A stretch of DNA of 64,000 nt from contig NZ_LMCQ01000008.1 of assembly GCF_001424835.1 (NCBI RefSeq), positions 139,281-203,280 on the forward strand. Direction: 5' to 3'. The first letter of the stretch is position 1. Each line of letters begins with the position of its first letter. The stretch is from Variovorax sp. Root318D1 (GTDB lineage: Bacteria > Pseudomonadota > Gammaproteobacteria > Burkholderiales > Burkholderiaceae_C). A program made the translations under genes and the position numbers. The notes under the pieces were generated by a model. It did no database searches. It was not told the origin of the DNA and was given only the letters and a program-made list of their open reading frames with translations. Positions 55,443 to 63,529 of the stretch are shown piece after piece.

Positions 55443-56704
55443 ACCAACATCCTCCTTCCCGAACAGGAGACGCCGTGCCTGACTATGACCGGCAAGATCC
55501 CACAGACGGCAACAGCCAGCCTGCTTTTCAAGCCAATCCTTATTCGAGGCAATTCGAGGGCATGGGAGCGTCAGCCACACCCAATCTTGACGCGCACGCG
55601 CCGGAACTTAAATCCAGCGAAATGCAGCGCATGAATCGCCGCGCTCTCGGGTTCCTCGCGGGCATCGTGCTTCTGCTCGGGTTGGCTGCCATCTGGCTGA
55701 TCGGCAACGTGATGCGCCCCGACAAGCCACAAAAGGCCAAGGAAGAAGTGGTTACGGTCCCCGCGGCGCCCCAACTGCCGGCACCGCCGCCCCCGCCACG
55801 GGTTGCCACGCCACCAACCCCACCCATCCCCTTGGCCCAGCCATCGCTGCCGCCGATTCCGCCCGCACCGCAAGGTCCGCAAGGCCCACAAGGTCCGACG
55901 CTCATGGAACGCCGCATGGCATCGAGCGCGGGCACGATTGCAGTGGGTCCCGCAGAGGGGGGCCAGCCCGGGCAAGGTCAATATCCCGGCATGGCGCCAG
56001 GCATGGCCGGCATGGCCGGCATGCCCGGCGCGGGCGGCGACCAGGGCATCGCGCCGAACAGCGCCTATCGCATGAAGCCGCTGTCGGCCGTGTCGAGCGC
56101 ACAAGCCCTTGTCCATCCGAACGTGCTCATGCTGCGCGGCACCTACATCCGCTGCGTGCTGGAGACGCATATCGTCAGCGACATTCCGGGTTTCACGTCC
56201 TGCGTCGTCACCGAGCCGGTCTACTCCGTCACCGGCAAGCGCCTGCTGCTGCCGAAGGGCTCCAAGGTACTTGGAAAGTACGACACCGAACCCAATGGGG
56301 ATCGCATCGCCGTCATCTGGGATCGCATCGTCACCCCGAACGGGATCGATGTGAACATGGCCAGTCCCGGCGTCGACAACCTCGGTGGCTCGGGTCATCC
56401 GGGCCACCTCGATCAGCACTGGGCCCAGCGCATCAGCTCGGCCCTGCTGATCAGCATGTTTGCCGACGCCTTCAAATACGCACTGGCACAGAACGGCCCG
56501 CAGTCGACCACCGTTGCGGCGGGGGGGCTCGCCGTCCAGTCGCCTTACGAGAGCACCACGGCACAGACGTTGCAGAGCCTGGCCGGCCAGGCCGTGCGCC
56601 GCAACGCCAACCGGCCCGACACGGTCACCATCAACCAGGGCACCGTCGTCAATGTCTACGTCGCCAAGGATGTCGACTTCAGCGCCGTGGTCGCGAGCTT
56701 CTGA
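55439..56704 (+). CDS. virB10: VirB10 trans-envelope scaffold
   Basis: 421 residues from GTG 55439. Cytoplasmic N-terminus, one inner-membrane helix (70-90, LGFLAGIVLLLGLAAIWLIG), a Pro-rich periplasmic linker (108-155), then the TrbI/VirB10 beta-barrel (about 215-421) with LMLRGTYIRCVLETHIVSDIPGF, VYSVTGKRLLLPKGSKVLGKY and the antenna region ISSALLISMFADAFKYAL. It spans the envelope and forms the outer-membrane pore. Confidence 0.94.
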   Translation: MNQHPPSRTGDAVPDYDRQDPTDGNSQPAFQANPYSRQFEGMGASATPNLDAHAPELKSSEMQRMNRRALGFLAGIVLLLGLAAIWLIGNVMRPDKPQKAKEEVVTVPAAPQLPAPPPPPRVATPPTPPIPLAQPSLPPIPPAPQGPQGPQGPTLMERRMASSAGTIAVGPAEGGQPGQGQYPGMAPGMAGMAGMPGAGGDQGIAPNSAYRMKPLSAVSSAQALVHPNVLMLRGTYIRCVLETHIVSDIPGFTSCVVTEPVYSVTGKRLLLPKGSKVLGKYDTEPNGDRIAVIWDRIVTPNGIDVNMASPGVDNLGGSGHPGHLDQHWAQRISSALLISMFADAFKYALAQNGPQSTTVAAGGLAVQSPYESTTAQTLQSLAGQAVRRNANRPDTVTINQGTVVNVYVAKDVDFSAVVASF

Positions 56705-56720
56705 CACGGCATAGCGTTAC

Positions 56721-57761
56721 ATGACCGACGAACTCGTTGCCGCCGTCTCGAACGAATTTCTGGATTACCAGTACCAGGTGCTGGGCATCCGGGATTTCAT
56801 GCACTCGCCCGACGTCACTGAAATCTGCATCAACCGGCCCGGCGAGATTTACCTCGAAAACCGTTCCGGCTGGCAGCGCGTCGAGGTGCCAGGCCTCACC
56901 GCCGCGCGTGCCCTGCAGTTCTGCACCACCGTGGTCAACGAGAGCAACACGGGCCAGCGCATCACCGACGTCAACCCGGTCGTCTCGCTGACCTTTCCCA
57001 CCGGCCAGCGCGCCCAGTTCGTCATTCCGCCAGCGGTTGAAGCGAGCCAGGTGTCCATCACCATCCGCCTGCCGTCCAGACAGACCCGCACCCTGGGCCA
57101 GTACCACGAGGACGGATTTTTCGACGCGCTGCTCGAAGAAAAATCGGGCCTCAACGCGCACGACAGGGAACTGCTCGAACTGCGCGCCGCAGGGCGCTAC
57201 GCGGACTTTTTCAAGCAAGCCGTTCTTCACAAGAAAAACATCGTGGTCTCGGGTGCCACCGGCAGCGGCAAGACCACCTTCATGAAGTCGCTCGTCCACC
57301 ACATCCCGCCCGATGAGCGCCTGGTCACGATCGAAGACGCACGCGAACTTTTCATCGAGCAGCCCAATGTGGTCCACCTGCTCTACTCCAAGGGAGGCCA
57401 GAGCACCGCCAACATCACAGCCAAGAGCTGCATGGAAGCATGCCTGCGCATGAAGCCCGACCGGATCATCCTGGCCGAATTGCGTGGCGACGAGGCGTTC
57501 TATTTCATCCGCAACTGCGCCTCGGGCCACCCGGGCTCCATCACGAGCTGCCACTCGGGCAGCACCGAGCAAACCTGGGACCAGCTGGCGCTCATGGTCA
57601 AGGCATCGAGCGAAGGCGCCGGGCTCGAATTCGCCACCATCAAGCGACTGCTCATGATGACCATCGACATCATCGTGCACATCAAGGCCCATGCGGGGCG
57701 GCGGTACATCACGGGCATCGACTTCGACCCCGGTCGCCTGGTGCCGTCCGGCGCCTCCTGA
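56721..57761 (+). CDS. virB11: VirB11 secretion ATPase
   Basis: 346 residues of the traffic ATPase family. The Walker A box GATGSGKT is at 178-185, followed by the Asp box RLVTIEDARELF, Walker B RIILAELRGDEAFYF and the His box GSITSCHSGS. It powers pilus assembly and substrate transfer from the cytoplasmic face. ATG 56721 lies 16 bp after virB10. Confidence 0.95.
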   Translation: MTDELVAAVSNEFLDYQYQVLGIRDFMHSPDVTEICINRPGEIYLENRSGWQRVEVPGLTAARALQFCTTVVNESNTGQRITDVNPVVSLTFPTGQRAQFVIPPAVEASQVSITIRLPSRQTRTLGQYHEDGFFDALLEEKSGLNAHDRELLELRAAGRYADFFKQAVLHKKNIVVSGATGSGKTTFMKSLVHHIPPDERLVTIEDARELFIEQPNVVHLLYSKGGQSTANITAKSCMEACLRMKPDRIILAELRGDEAFYFIRNCASGHPGSITSCHSGSTEQTWDQLALMVKASSEGAGLEFATIKRLLMMTIDIIVHIKAHAGRRYITGIDFDPGRLVPSGAS

Positions 57762-57780
57762 GGCCGAAGGAGCAAACACC

Positions 57781-58587
57781 GTGTTCCCAGGAATGGAAGC
57801 CATCGCTTGCCCCAACCTCGCCGTTCCGGCGCAGGTGATGCGACACGTCGTGCACGTCGAATCCGGCGCCAATCCGTTCGCCATCGGCGTCGTCGGAGGC
57901 CGGCTCGTGCGGCAGCCTAAAACGCTTGAAGAGGCGGTGGCCACAGCGCAAATGCTCAAGTCCAAGGGCTACAACTATTCGCTAGGCGCAGCGCAAGTCA
58001 ACCAGGTCAACTTTCGCAAGTACGGGTTCGACACCCACGAGAAAGCCTTCGATCTTTGCGCCAATCTGGCCGCCGGTGCCAGCATCCTGGCCAACTGCCA
58101 TGCCCGCGCCGGTGGCGACTGGGGCAAGGCCTTCAGCTGCTACTACTCCGGCAACTTCGTGAGCGGGTTTCGCAGTGGCTACGTGCAGAAAATCTACGAC
58201 TCGATCAGCCGCGGCGTCACCCTCGCACAAACACCCGCCGAGCCGCCCGCCGCGATTTCCCTGCGTCCAGCCGGTGTGACACCGGACGCCGTCGTGCCAG
58301 CATCCATGCCTGCCGCGGCTGGCGTCCGATCCGTCGCGGCGGTGCAGTCCACCACCGCGGCATCCCGCATCTCGATGCGCGTGGTACCGCTGGGTGCTTC
58401 CATGCAACCAGTTACTGCGCCTGCAATCACTGCGGCGCCCGTTGTCCCGCCAGTTGCGGCGGCGAGCACCGCCCCTGATGTCTTCGTGCCCCATGTTCGC
58501 CAACCAAGCGCGGGTAACGCGCCAGCCGCAGCAGTACAGGCCGCTCCGATCGATCGCCCTGCCGGCGACGGCGCGTTCGTCTTCTGA
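57781..58587 (+). CDS. virB1: VirB1 lytic transglycosylase
   Basis: 268 residues from GTG 57781, with AAGGAG 8 bp upstream deciding the start. The SLT fold spans about 10-145: catalytic Glu27 in HVVHVESGANPFAIGVVGG, then YSLGAAQVNQVNF and NLAAGASILANCHARAGGDWGKAFSCYYSGNF. A Pro/Ala-rich tail of ~100 residues follows. It opens peptidoglycan for the channel. No Sec signal peptide is visible at this start. Confidence 0.9.
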   Translation: MFPGMEAIACPNLAVPAQVMRHVVHVESGANPFAIGVVGGRLVRQPKTLEEAVATAQMLKSKGYNYSLGAAQVNQVNFRKYGFDTHEKAFDLCANLAAGASILANCHARAGGDWGKAFSCYYSGNFVSGFRSGYVQKIYDSISRGVTLAQTPAEPPAAISLRPAGVTPDAVVPASMPAAAGVRSVAAVQSTTAASRISMRVVPLGASMQPVTAPAITAAPVVPPVAAASTAPDVFVPHVRQPSAGNAPAAAVQAAPIDRPAGDGAFVF

Positions 58588-58626
58588 CCCGGCCCTTCAC
58601 TTTTATCAACCAGAGAGGAACTCACC

Positions 58627-59070
58627 ATGCACCGCCTATACAACAATACCGCCACTCCATCGTTCGCTAGCAGCACGCACGCGCGCACGCTTCGCAATCT
58701 CGCCATTGCCGCGTTGGTCGTTCTGCCTTGCCTGGCCATGGCTCAGGGGTCCGCAGACGGTGGGCTCGGGGAAACCGCATGTGGTTTCGTCAAAACCATC
58801 GTCGGCGTACTCAATGCCGTGTCCATCGTGGTGGTCACTGTCGCCATCATTTTCTCGGGCTACCAGATTGCGTTCGCCCACAAGCGCATCAGCGACGTTG
58901 CTCCAGTCTTCATTGGCGCCCTGCTGATCGGCGCGGCCACCCAGATCGCCAAACTGTTTCTTGGCGGCAGCTCCACCGTCGGCGGCGGCACCAGCTGCTC
59001 TGCCAGCATCGCGGTCGATCCCTTGACCCAACTCGCCAGCATCGTGCAGTCGCTGGCCCGCTATGCATAA
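58627..59070 (+). CDS. virB2: VirB2 major pilin
   Basis: 147 residues with a long signal region (ARTLRNLAIAALVVLPCLAMAQG) and two hydrophobic helices typical of TrbC/VirB2 (FVKTIVGVLNAVSIVVVTVAIIFSGYQIAF; DVAPVFIGALLIGAATQIAKLFL). The Ser/Thr/Gly-rich C-terminus (GGSSTVGGGTSCSASIAVD...) is longer than in Agrobacterium. It overlaps virB3 by 8 bp. Confidence 0.9.
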   Translation: MHRLYNNTATPSFASSTHARTLRNLAIAALVVLPCLAMAQGSADGGLGETACGFVKTIVGVLNAVSIVVVTVAIIFSGYQIAFAHKRISDVAPVFIGALLIGAATQIAKLFLGGSSTVGGGTSCSASIAVDPLTQLASIVQSLARYA

Positions 59071-59371
59071 AAACGCGATGTTCCGCGGCTGCACCCGTCC
59101 GCCCATGTTCATGGGCGTGCCCTACGTGCCCTTTTTCGTGGGCGCGGGCGGATGCATGTTGCTGGCCATGTACTTCAACCTGTTCTATTTGCTGCTGATC
59201 CCGCCGGTCATCTTCGCCATGCGCTTGATGGCCAAGCGCGACGAAATGATTTTCCGGCTGCTCGGGCTGCGCCTGCAGTTCCGTGTCCGTACGCGCAACA
59301 TCGGACAGCATGAAGGCATGTGGGTGTTCACGCCCAACGTATATCGCGGGCAGTCCAAGGACAACGTCTAG
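59063..59371 (+). CDS. virB3: VirB3 inner-membrane protein
   Basis: 102 residues: CTRPPMFMGVPYVPFFVGAGGCMLLAMYFNLFYLLLIPPVIFAMRLMAKRDEMIFRLLGLRLQ, the conserved TrbD/VirB3 pattern of two helices followed by a basic tail. It sits next to VirB4 in the inner-membrane complex. Its stop lies 22 bp before virB4. Confidence 0.92.
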   Translation: MHKNAMFRGCTRPPMFMGVPYVPFFVGAGGCMLLAMYFNLFYLLLIPPVIFAMRLMAKRDEMIFRLLGLRLQFRVRTRNIGQHEGMWVFTPNVYRGQSKDNV

Positions 59372-59393
59372 AAGAAGCCAGGATTCCACAGTC

Positions 59394-61883
59394 ATGTCCA
59401 CGCCCCCCTTCAGCCCTGACACGCCCATCAGCGAATTCATCCCGCTGTCCACGCACGTGTCTCCTACCGTGCTCAAGACCACGGGTGGCGACTACTTCCT
59501 GACTTGGCGACTGGAAGGGTTGCCCTTCGTCGGCCGCGAAGAATGGGAGCTCGAGCACCGGCACAACACCTTCAACCGCATGCTGCAAACGCTGCGCGCG
59601 CCGGACTTCACCAACGTGGCCTTCTGGGTGCACGACCTGCGCCGCCGCCGGCACGTCAAGGACAGCAGCCGGTTCAAGGAAGCCTTCAACCAATCGTTGT
59701 CCGATGCGTACTTCAAAGGGTTGTCGTCGCAAAAGCTCATGCAGAACGAGCTCTACGTGACGATGCTGTACCGCCCCGTGGTCTCGGGCAAGCGCTTCGT
59801 TGAAAAGTCGACCGATGTCTCTCGGCTGGCGTCCGAACAGCAGCAAGCCATCGACAAGGTGCTCGAGTTGGCCGGCAACATGGAAGCCGTGCTCAAGGAC
59901 TACGCGCCCGCGCGCCTTCGCATGTACGAGGCCACCAACGGCATCGTCTTTTCGGAAACCCTCGAATTCTTCGGCTACCTGCTCAACCGCGTCGACGAGC
60001 CCGTGCCGGTGCTGAAGGCGCCCGTGTACCGCTACCTGACCGTCAGCCGTCAGCGCTTCTCGGCCAAGACCGGTGACTTCGTGCTGACCACACCGAACGG
60101 CGTCAATCACTTCGGCGCCATCCTCAACGTCAAGGAATACCCCGACGGTACCCATCCCGGCATCCTCAACGGACTCAAGTACCTCGACTTCGAATACGTC
60201 ATCACTCATTCCTTCAGCCCCATGGGGCGGCACGACGCGCTCAAGGCGCTCGAGCGCACCAAGGGCATGATGATTTCGTCCGGCGACAAGGCCGTCAGCC
60301 AGATCATCGAGCTCGATCAGGCCATGGACCAGATTTCATCCGGCAACTTTGTGCTGGGCCAGTATCACTTCACCATCGCCGTCTACGCGCCCGACCAGGC
60401 GACGCTTTCCCAGCACATCGCCACCACCCGCGCCGAGCTTTCCAACGCGGGCTTCGTCTCGATCAAGGAAGACCTGGCCGTCACGGCCGCGTTCTACGCG
60501 CAATTTCCCGGCAACTGGAAATACCGCACCCGGTTGGCGAACGTCAGTTCGCTCAATTTTTTGGGCATGTCGCCACTGCACAACTTTGCCAGCGGCAAGC
60601 GAGACAACAACCCCTGGGGCTCGTGCGTCACCACGCTGCAGACCGTCAACGGCCAGCCTTATTTCTTCAACTTCCACGCCACGCTGCCGGGCGAGAACTC
60701 CCTGGGCGAGAAGGCCATTGCCAACACCATCGTCATCGGCAAGTCCGGCACCGGCAAGACGGCGCTCATCAACTTCCTGCTCAGCCAGATCCAGAAGCTC
60801 GACCCGTCGCCCACCATCTTCTTCTTCGACAAGGATCGCGGCGCGGAGATCTTCGTGCGCGCCTGCGGCGGCAACTACCTCTCGCTGGAAAACGGCCAGC
60901 CCACCGGCTTCAATCCCTTCCACTGCGAGCGCACCGAGGCCAACGTCCAGTTTCTGAGCGACCTCGTCAAGGTGCTGGCCGCCAAGCCGGTCTACACCTC
61001 TCGTGAAGAAGACGACATCTTCCGCGCCGTCGAGGCGATGCTCGACACGCCCGAGCACCTGCGCAACATGACCAACTTTCAGAAGAGCCTGCCCAACATG
61101 GGCGATGACGGCCTCTTCATCCGCATGCGCAAGTGGACCGCGGGCAACTCGCTGGGCTGGGTGTTCGACAACCCCAAGGACACCATCGACCTGCAAAAAG
61201 CAAACATCATCGGCTTCGACTACACAGATGTCATCGACAACCCCGAGGTACGCGTCCCGGTCATCAACTACCTGCTGCACCGGCTCGACGCGCTGATCGA
61301 TGGCCGCCGCCTCATCTACGTGATGGACGAATTCTGGAAAATTCTGGACGGCGGCGGCGCCCTCAAGGACTTTGCCAAGAACAAGCAGAAGACCATCCGC
61401 AAGCAGAACGGCATGGGCATCTTCGCCACCCAGAGCCCCGAAGATGCGCTGGGCAGCGACATCTCGGCCGCGCTCATCGAGCAGACCGCCACCATGATCC
61501 TGCTGCCCAACCCCAACGCCAGCCGCAAGGACTACATCGAGGGCCTGAAGCTCACCGAGTCCGAATACCAGGTGGTGGTCAGCCTCGACGAACGCTCGCG
61601 CCGCTTCCTCGTCAAGCAGGGCCACATGTCTTCGGTGTGCCAGCTCGACCTGCGCGGCATGGACGACGCGCTGGCCGTCATTTCAGCCTCCACCGACAAC
61701 ATCGAGATCCTGCACGGCGTGCTGGACGCAAGCGCCAGAGCCGAAGGCATCTCCGTCAACGACTTGCGGCCCGAGCAATGGTTGCAGAACTTCTACGATC
61801 AACGCAAGGGCAGCGGCAAGCGCGCCTCCGCGTCAACCGATCAGCCCGCCCAGCGCGCGGCGCGTCCGCGCCTCATTGCCTGA
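59394..61883 (+). CDS. virB4: VirB4 ATPase
   Basis: 829 residues. The N-terminal CagE/VirB4 domain (about 1-400) is followed by the motor domain with Walker A GKSGTGKT (449-456) and Walker B LIYVMDEFWKIL, and then IFATQSPEDAL. It drives pilin extraction and channel assembly. ATG 59394 was chosen as the family N-terminus starts there; upstream in-frame codons overlap virB3. Full length, with no sign of decay. Confidence 0.95.
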   Translation: MSTPPFSPDTPISEFIPLSTHVSPTVLKTTGGDYFLTWRLEGLPFVGREEWELEHRHNTFNRMLQTLRAPDFTNVAFWVHDLRRRRHVKDSSRFKEAFNQSLSDAYFKGLSSQKLMQNELYVTMLYRPVVSGKRFVEKSTDVSRLASEQQQAIDKVLELAGNMEAVLKDYAPARLRMYEATNGIVFSETLEFFGYLLNRVDEPVPVLKAPVYRYLTVSRQRFSAKTGDFVLTTPNGVNHFGAILNVKEYPDGTHPGILNGLKYLDFEYVITHSFSPMGRHDALKALERTKGMMISSGDKAVSQIIELDQAMDQISSGNFVLGQYHFTIAVYAPDQATLSQHIATTRAELSNAGFVSIKEDLAVTAAFYAQFPGNWKYRTRLANVSSLNFLGMSPLHNFASGKRDNNPWGSCVTTLQTVNGQPYFFNFHATLPGENSLGEKAIANTIVIGKSGTGKTALINFLLSQIQKLDPSPTIFFFDKDRGAEIFVRACGGNYLSLENGQPTGFNPFHCERTEANVQFLSDLVKVLAAKPVYTSREEDDIFRAVEAMLDTPEHLRNMTNFQKSLPNMGDDGLFIRMRKWTAGNSLGWVFDNPKDTIDLQKANIIGFDYTDVIDNPEVRVPVINYLLHRLDALIDGRRLIYVMDEFWKILDGGGALKDFAKNKQKTIRKQNGMGIFATQSPEDALGSDISAALIEQTATMILLPNPNASRKDYIEGLKLTESEYQVVVSLDERSRRFLVKQGHMSSVCQLDLRGMDDALAVISASTDNIEILHGVLDASARAEGISVNDLRPEQWLQNFYDQRKGSGKRASASTDQPAQRAARPRLIA

Positions 61884-61931
61884 TCGACCTCAAGCCATGT
61901 CACCCATCACTTCAATACTTCGGAGGCTTCC

Positions 61932-62282
61932 ATGAGACTGCGCACCTCTTTCGCGGCCCTCTCCCTCGCACTGGGCATCACCGGCGTGAATACATCGGCA
62001 CAAGCCCAGGCTCCAGACCCCTGCACCCTCTACCTCTGCATGGCCAGCATCTCCGGCCAAGGCACCCCTACCGGCAGCTGTGCCTCCGCCATCGCCTACT
62101 GGCACATACCGTTCCCCGGTGGCCTTGCCATCTGGACCTACTATCCCGTTGTCAAATTCTGGCCAGACCAGTCTCACGATTACCGCAAGCAGTACATGAA
62201 CAGCTGCTCGGGCGCAACCAACACCCAGAACAACAGCAATATTTCCGACGCCATCATGGACCAATGGGGGCGGGTCGAGTGA
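61932..62282 (+). CDS. TrbM/KikA-like small secreted Cys-rich protein
   Basis: 116 residues with a signal peptide (SLALGITGVNTSAQA, cleavage before QAPDPC). The mature protein begins DPCTLYLCMASISGQG and has four Cys in all, a pattern like TrbM/KikA proteins found with conjugative T4SS. In Xanthomonas-type systems a small uncharacterised gene occupies the same place between virB4 and virB5. Function is unknown; a periplasmic assembly factor or immunity protein are both possible. Confidence 0.65.
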   Translation: MRLRTSFAALSLALGITGVNTSAQAQAPDPCTLYLCMASISGQGTPTGSCASAIAYWHIPFPGGLAIWTYYPVVKFWPDQSHDYRKQYMNSCSGATNTQNNSNISDAIMDQWGRVE

Positions 62283-62318
62283 GCGCAGGCATCACAGCAA
62301 CACACCCACACATGCGCC

Positions 62319-62612
62319 ATGCAGGCCCCACTGAACAAGAAGCTGCGCCTCTATCTGCTGAGCTGGCGAACAGAAGCCATTGCCGTCCTTTGTTGCACGG
62401 TGATCTACCAGCTTTTCACCCACCCCAAAACTCTTTCTCAGTTTGCCGCGGATTCACTCGGTCGAGTTCTGATGATGCTTGGCGTGGCAGTGTTCGCAGT
62501 CGTGATCCTCTGGCTGTGGTGGCGCGTCAGCAGCAGGTTCTTTCGCTTTCTGCTCGCACTGCCGGTGAAAAAACTGGCAAGCCACAAGAACCACAAGAGC
62601 GCCAAACGTTGA
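62319..62612 (+). CDS. Small membrane protein of unknown function in the virB operon
   Basis: 97 residues with two hydrophobic segments (AIAVLCCTVIYQLF, about 22-35; VLMMLGVAVFAVVILWLWW, about 50-68) and a strongly basic tail (KKLASHKNHKSAKR). It lies between the TrbM-like gene and virB5 with short gaps. No family is recognised. Confidence 0.6.
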   Translation: MQAPLNKKLRLYLLSWRTEAIAVLCCTVIYQLFTHPKTLSQFAADSLGRVLMMLGVAVFAVVILWLWWRVSSRFFRFLLALPVKKLASHKNHKSAKR

Positions 62613-62669
62613 ATTCAGGTCCGCACCGGCTGCCGCACCACGACAACTATGCCTAAAGGGAATCCCACC

Positions 62670-62692
62670 ATGTCACAACACATTGAAGTCCG
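62670..62692 (+). repeat. Duplicated start module, copy 1 (virB5)
   Basis: The first 23 bases of virB5 match the first 23 bases of virB6 (63507-63529) at 21 positions. AGGGAA ribosome sites precede both, and both leaders are 35 codons long, ending AAHAQV with 21 of 35 residues identical. Best explained by duplication of the leader. Confidence 0.8.
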
Positions 62693-63461
62693 CCGATTCC
62701 TGCCAAGCAGTGCAATCCGTTGCGCTCTGGTCGTCGCAGCCTGGATGCTGATGAGTGCCGCCCATGCGCAGGTGGATGTCAAAGACGCGGAGGCCGAAAA
62801 ATCCCTGGACAAGATCGACTCGACCACTGGCGACATCAAGAAATCGGCCTCCGACATCCTCAGTCAGCTCAAGAACAGCACCCAAAACCTCGGCTTTGCC
62901 GCCACCCTCACTCCCAACAACAAGCTTCAGAAGATTGGCGACGTCTCCGGCTACATCTCCCAAGCCTGCCCCAGTTCCAGCAGCAGTGTCGCGGCGGCCG
63001 GTGCGGGCGCCGGCAGCCAGCCCCTCACCAGCCTGACCACCATCAGCGCAACCGGCAGCAGCGACATGTCGCAAAAAATCTGCCAGGAACTCATCCAGCT
63101 TCGCGTGCAGTCGTTCAACGAGACGATCGACATGGCCAACCGCTTCGAGCAATACAGCCAACAGATCACCGCCATCGACAACAAGCGCAGCTCCAGCAAC
63201 ACCCATGGCGACGTGCAAGCCCTCACCAACGAGGCCGCTCGCACCACGGCCAAGCTGCAAGCCGAAATGGGCTTTTGGCGCACCCGTATCGACGCCTACG
63301 ACGCGGCCATCAAATTCCACGAAGGCCAGCAGAACACCCTCACAAAGACCGCCATGAAGGGTAGTGGGAGCGGGGGTGCCAGTGCCGACAGCTTCGGCCG
63401 CATGAATGCGGGTCAGCTCATTCAAGCCGCCGCCATTGCCGCGGCCCTGGCCGTCAAGTAG
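62670..63461 (+). CDS. virB5: VirB5-type minor pilin
   Basis: 263 residues from ATG 62670. A signal peptide ends in SAAHAQ (about 34). The mature part is mainly helical, with QKICQELIQLRVQSFNETIDMANRFEQYSQQITAIDNKR and a Ser/Ala/Gly-rich loop, fitting VirB5/TrbJ-like pilus-tip proteins. An in-frame ATG at 62649 is possible, but the MSQHIE start is duplicated at the head of virB6, which supports 62670. It follows virB4 after two small genes and precedes virB6. Confidence 0.75.
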   Translation: MSQHIEVRRFLPSSAIRCALVVAAWMLMSAAHAQVDVKDAEAEKSLDKIDSTTGDIKKSASDILSQLKNSTQNLGFAATLTPNNKLQKIGDVSGYISQACPSSSSSVAAAGAGAGSQPLTSLTTISATGSSDMSQKICQELIQLRVQSFNETIDMANRFEQYSQQITAIDNKRSSSNTHGDVQALTNEAARTTAKLQAEMGFWRTRIDAYDAAIKFHEGQQNTLTKTAMKGSGSGGASADSFGRMNAGQLIQAAAIAAALAVK

Positions 63462-63506
63462 CCATCGCCCCATTGCACCGAGCACAAACTTCCCTCAGGG
63501 AACCCC

Positions 63507-63529
63507 ATGTCGCAACACATTGAAGCCCG
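63507..63529 (+). repeat. Duplicated start module, copy 2 (virB6)
   Basis: Second copy of the module at 62670-62692; the two copies lie 837 bp apart. The homology ends at the signal-peptide boundary (AAHAQV), after which the proteins are unrelated. Confidence 0.8.
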
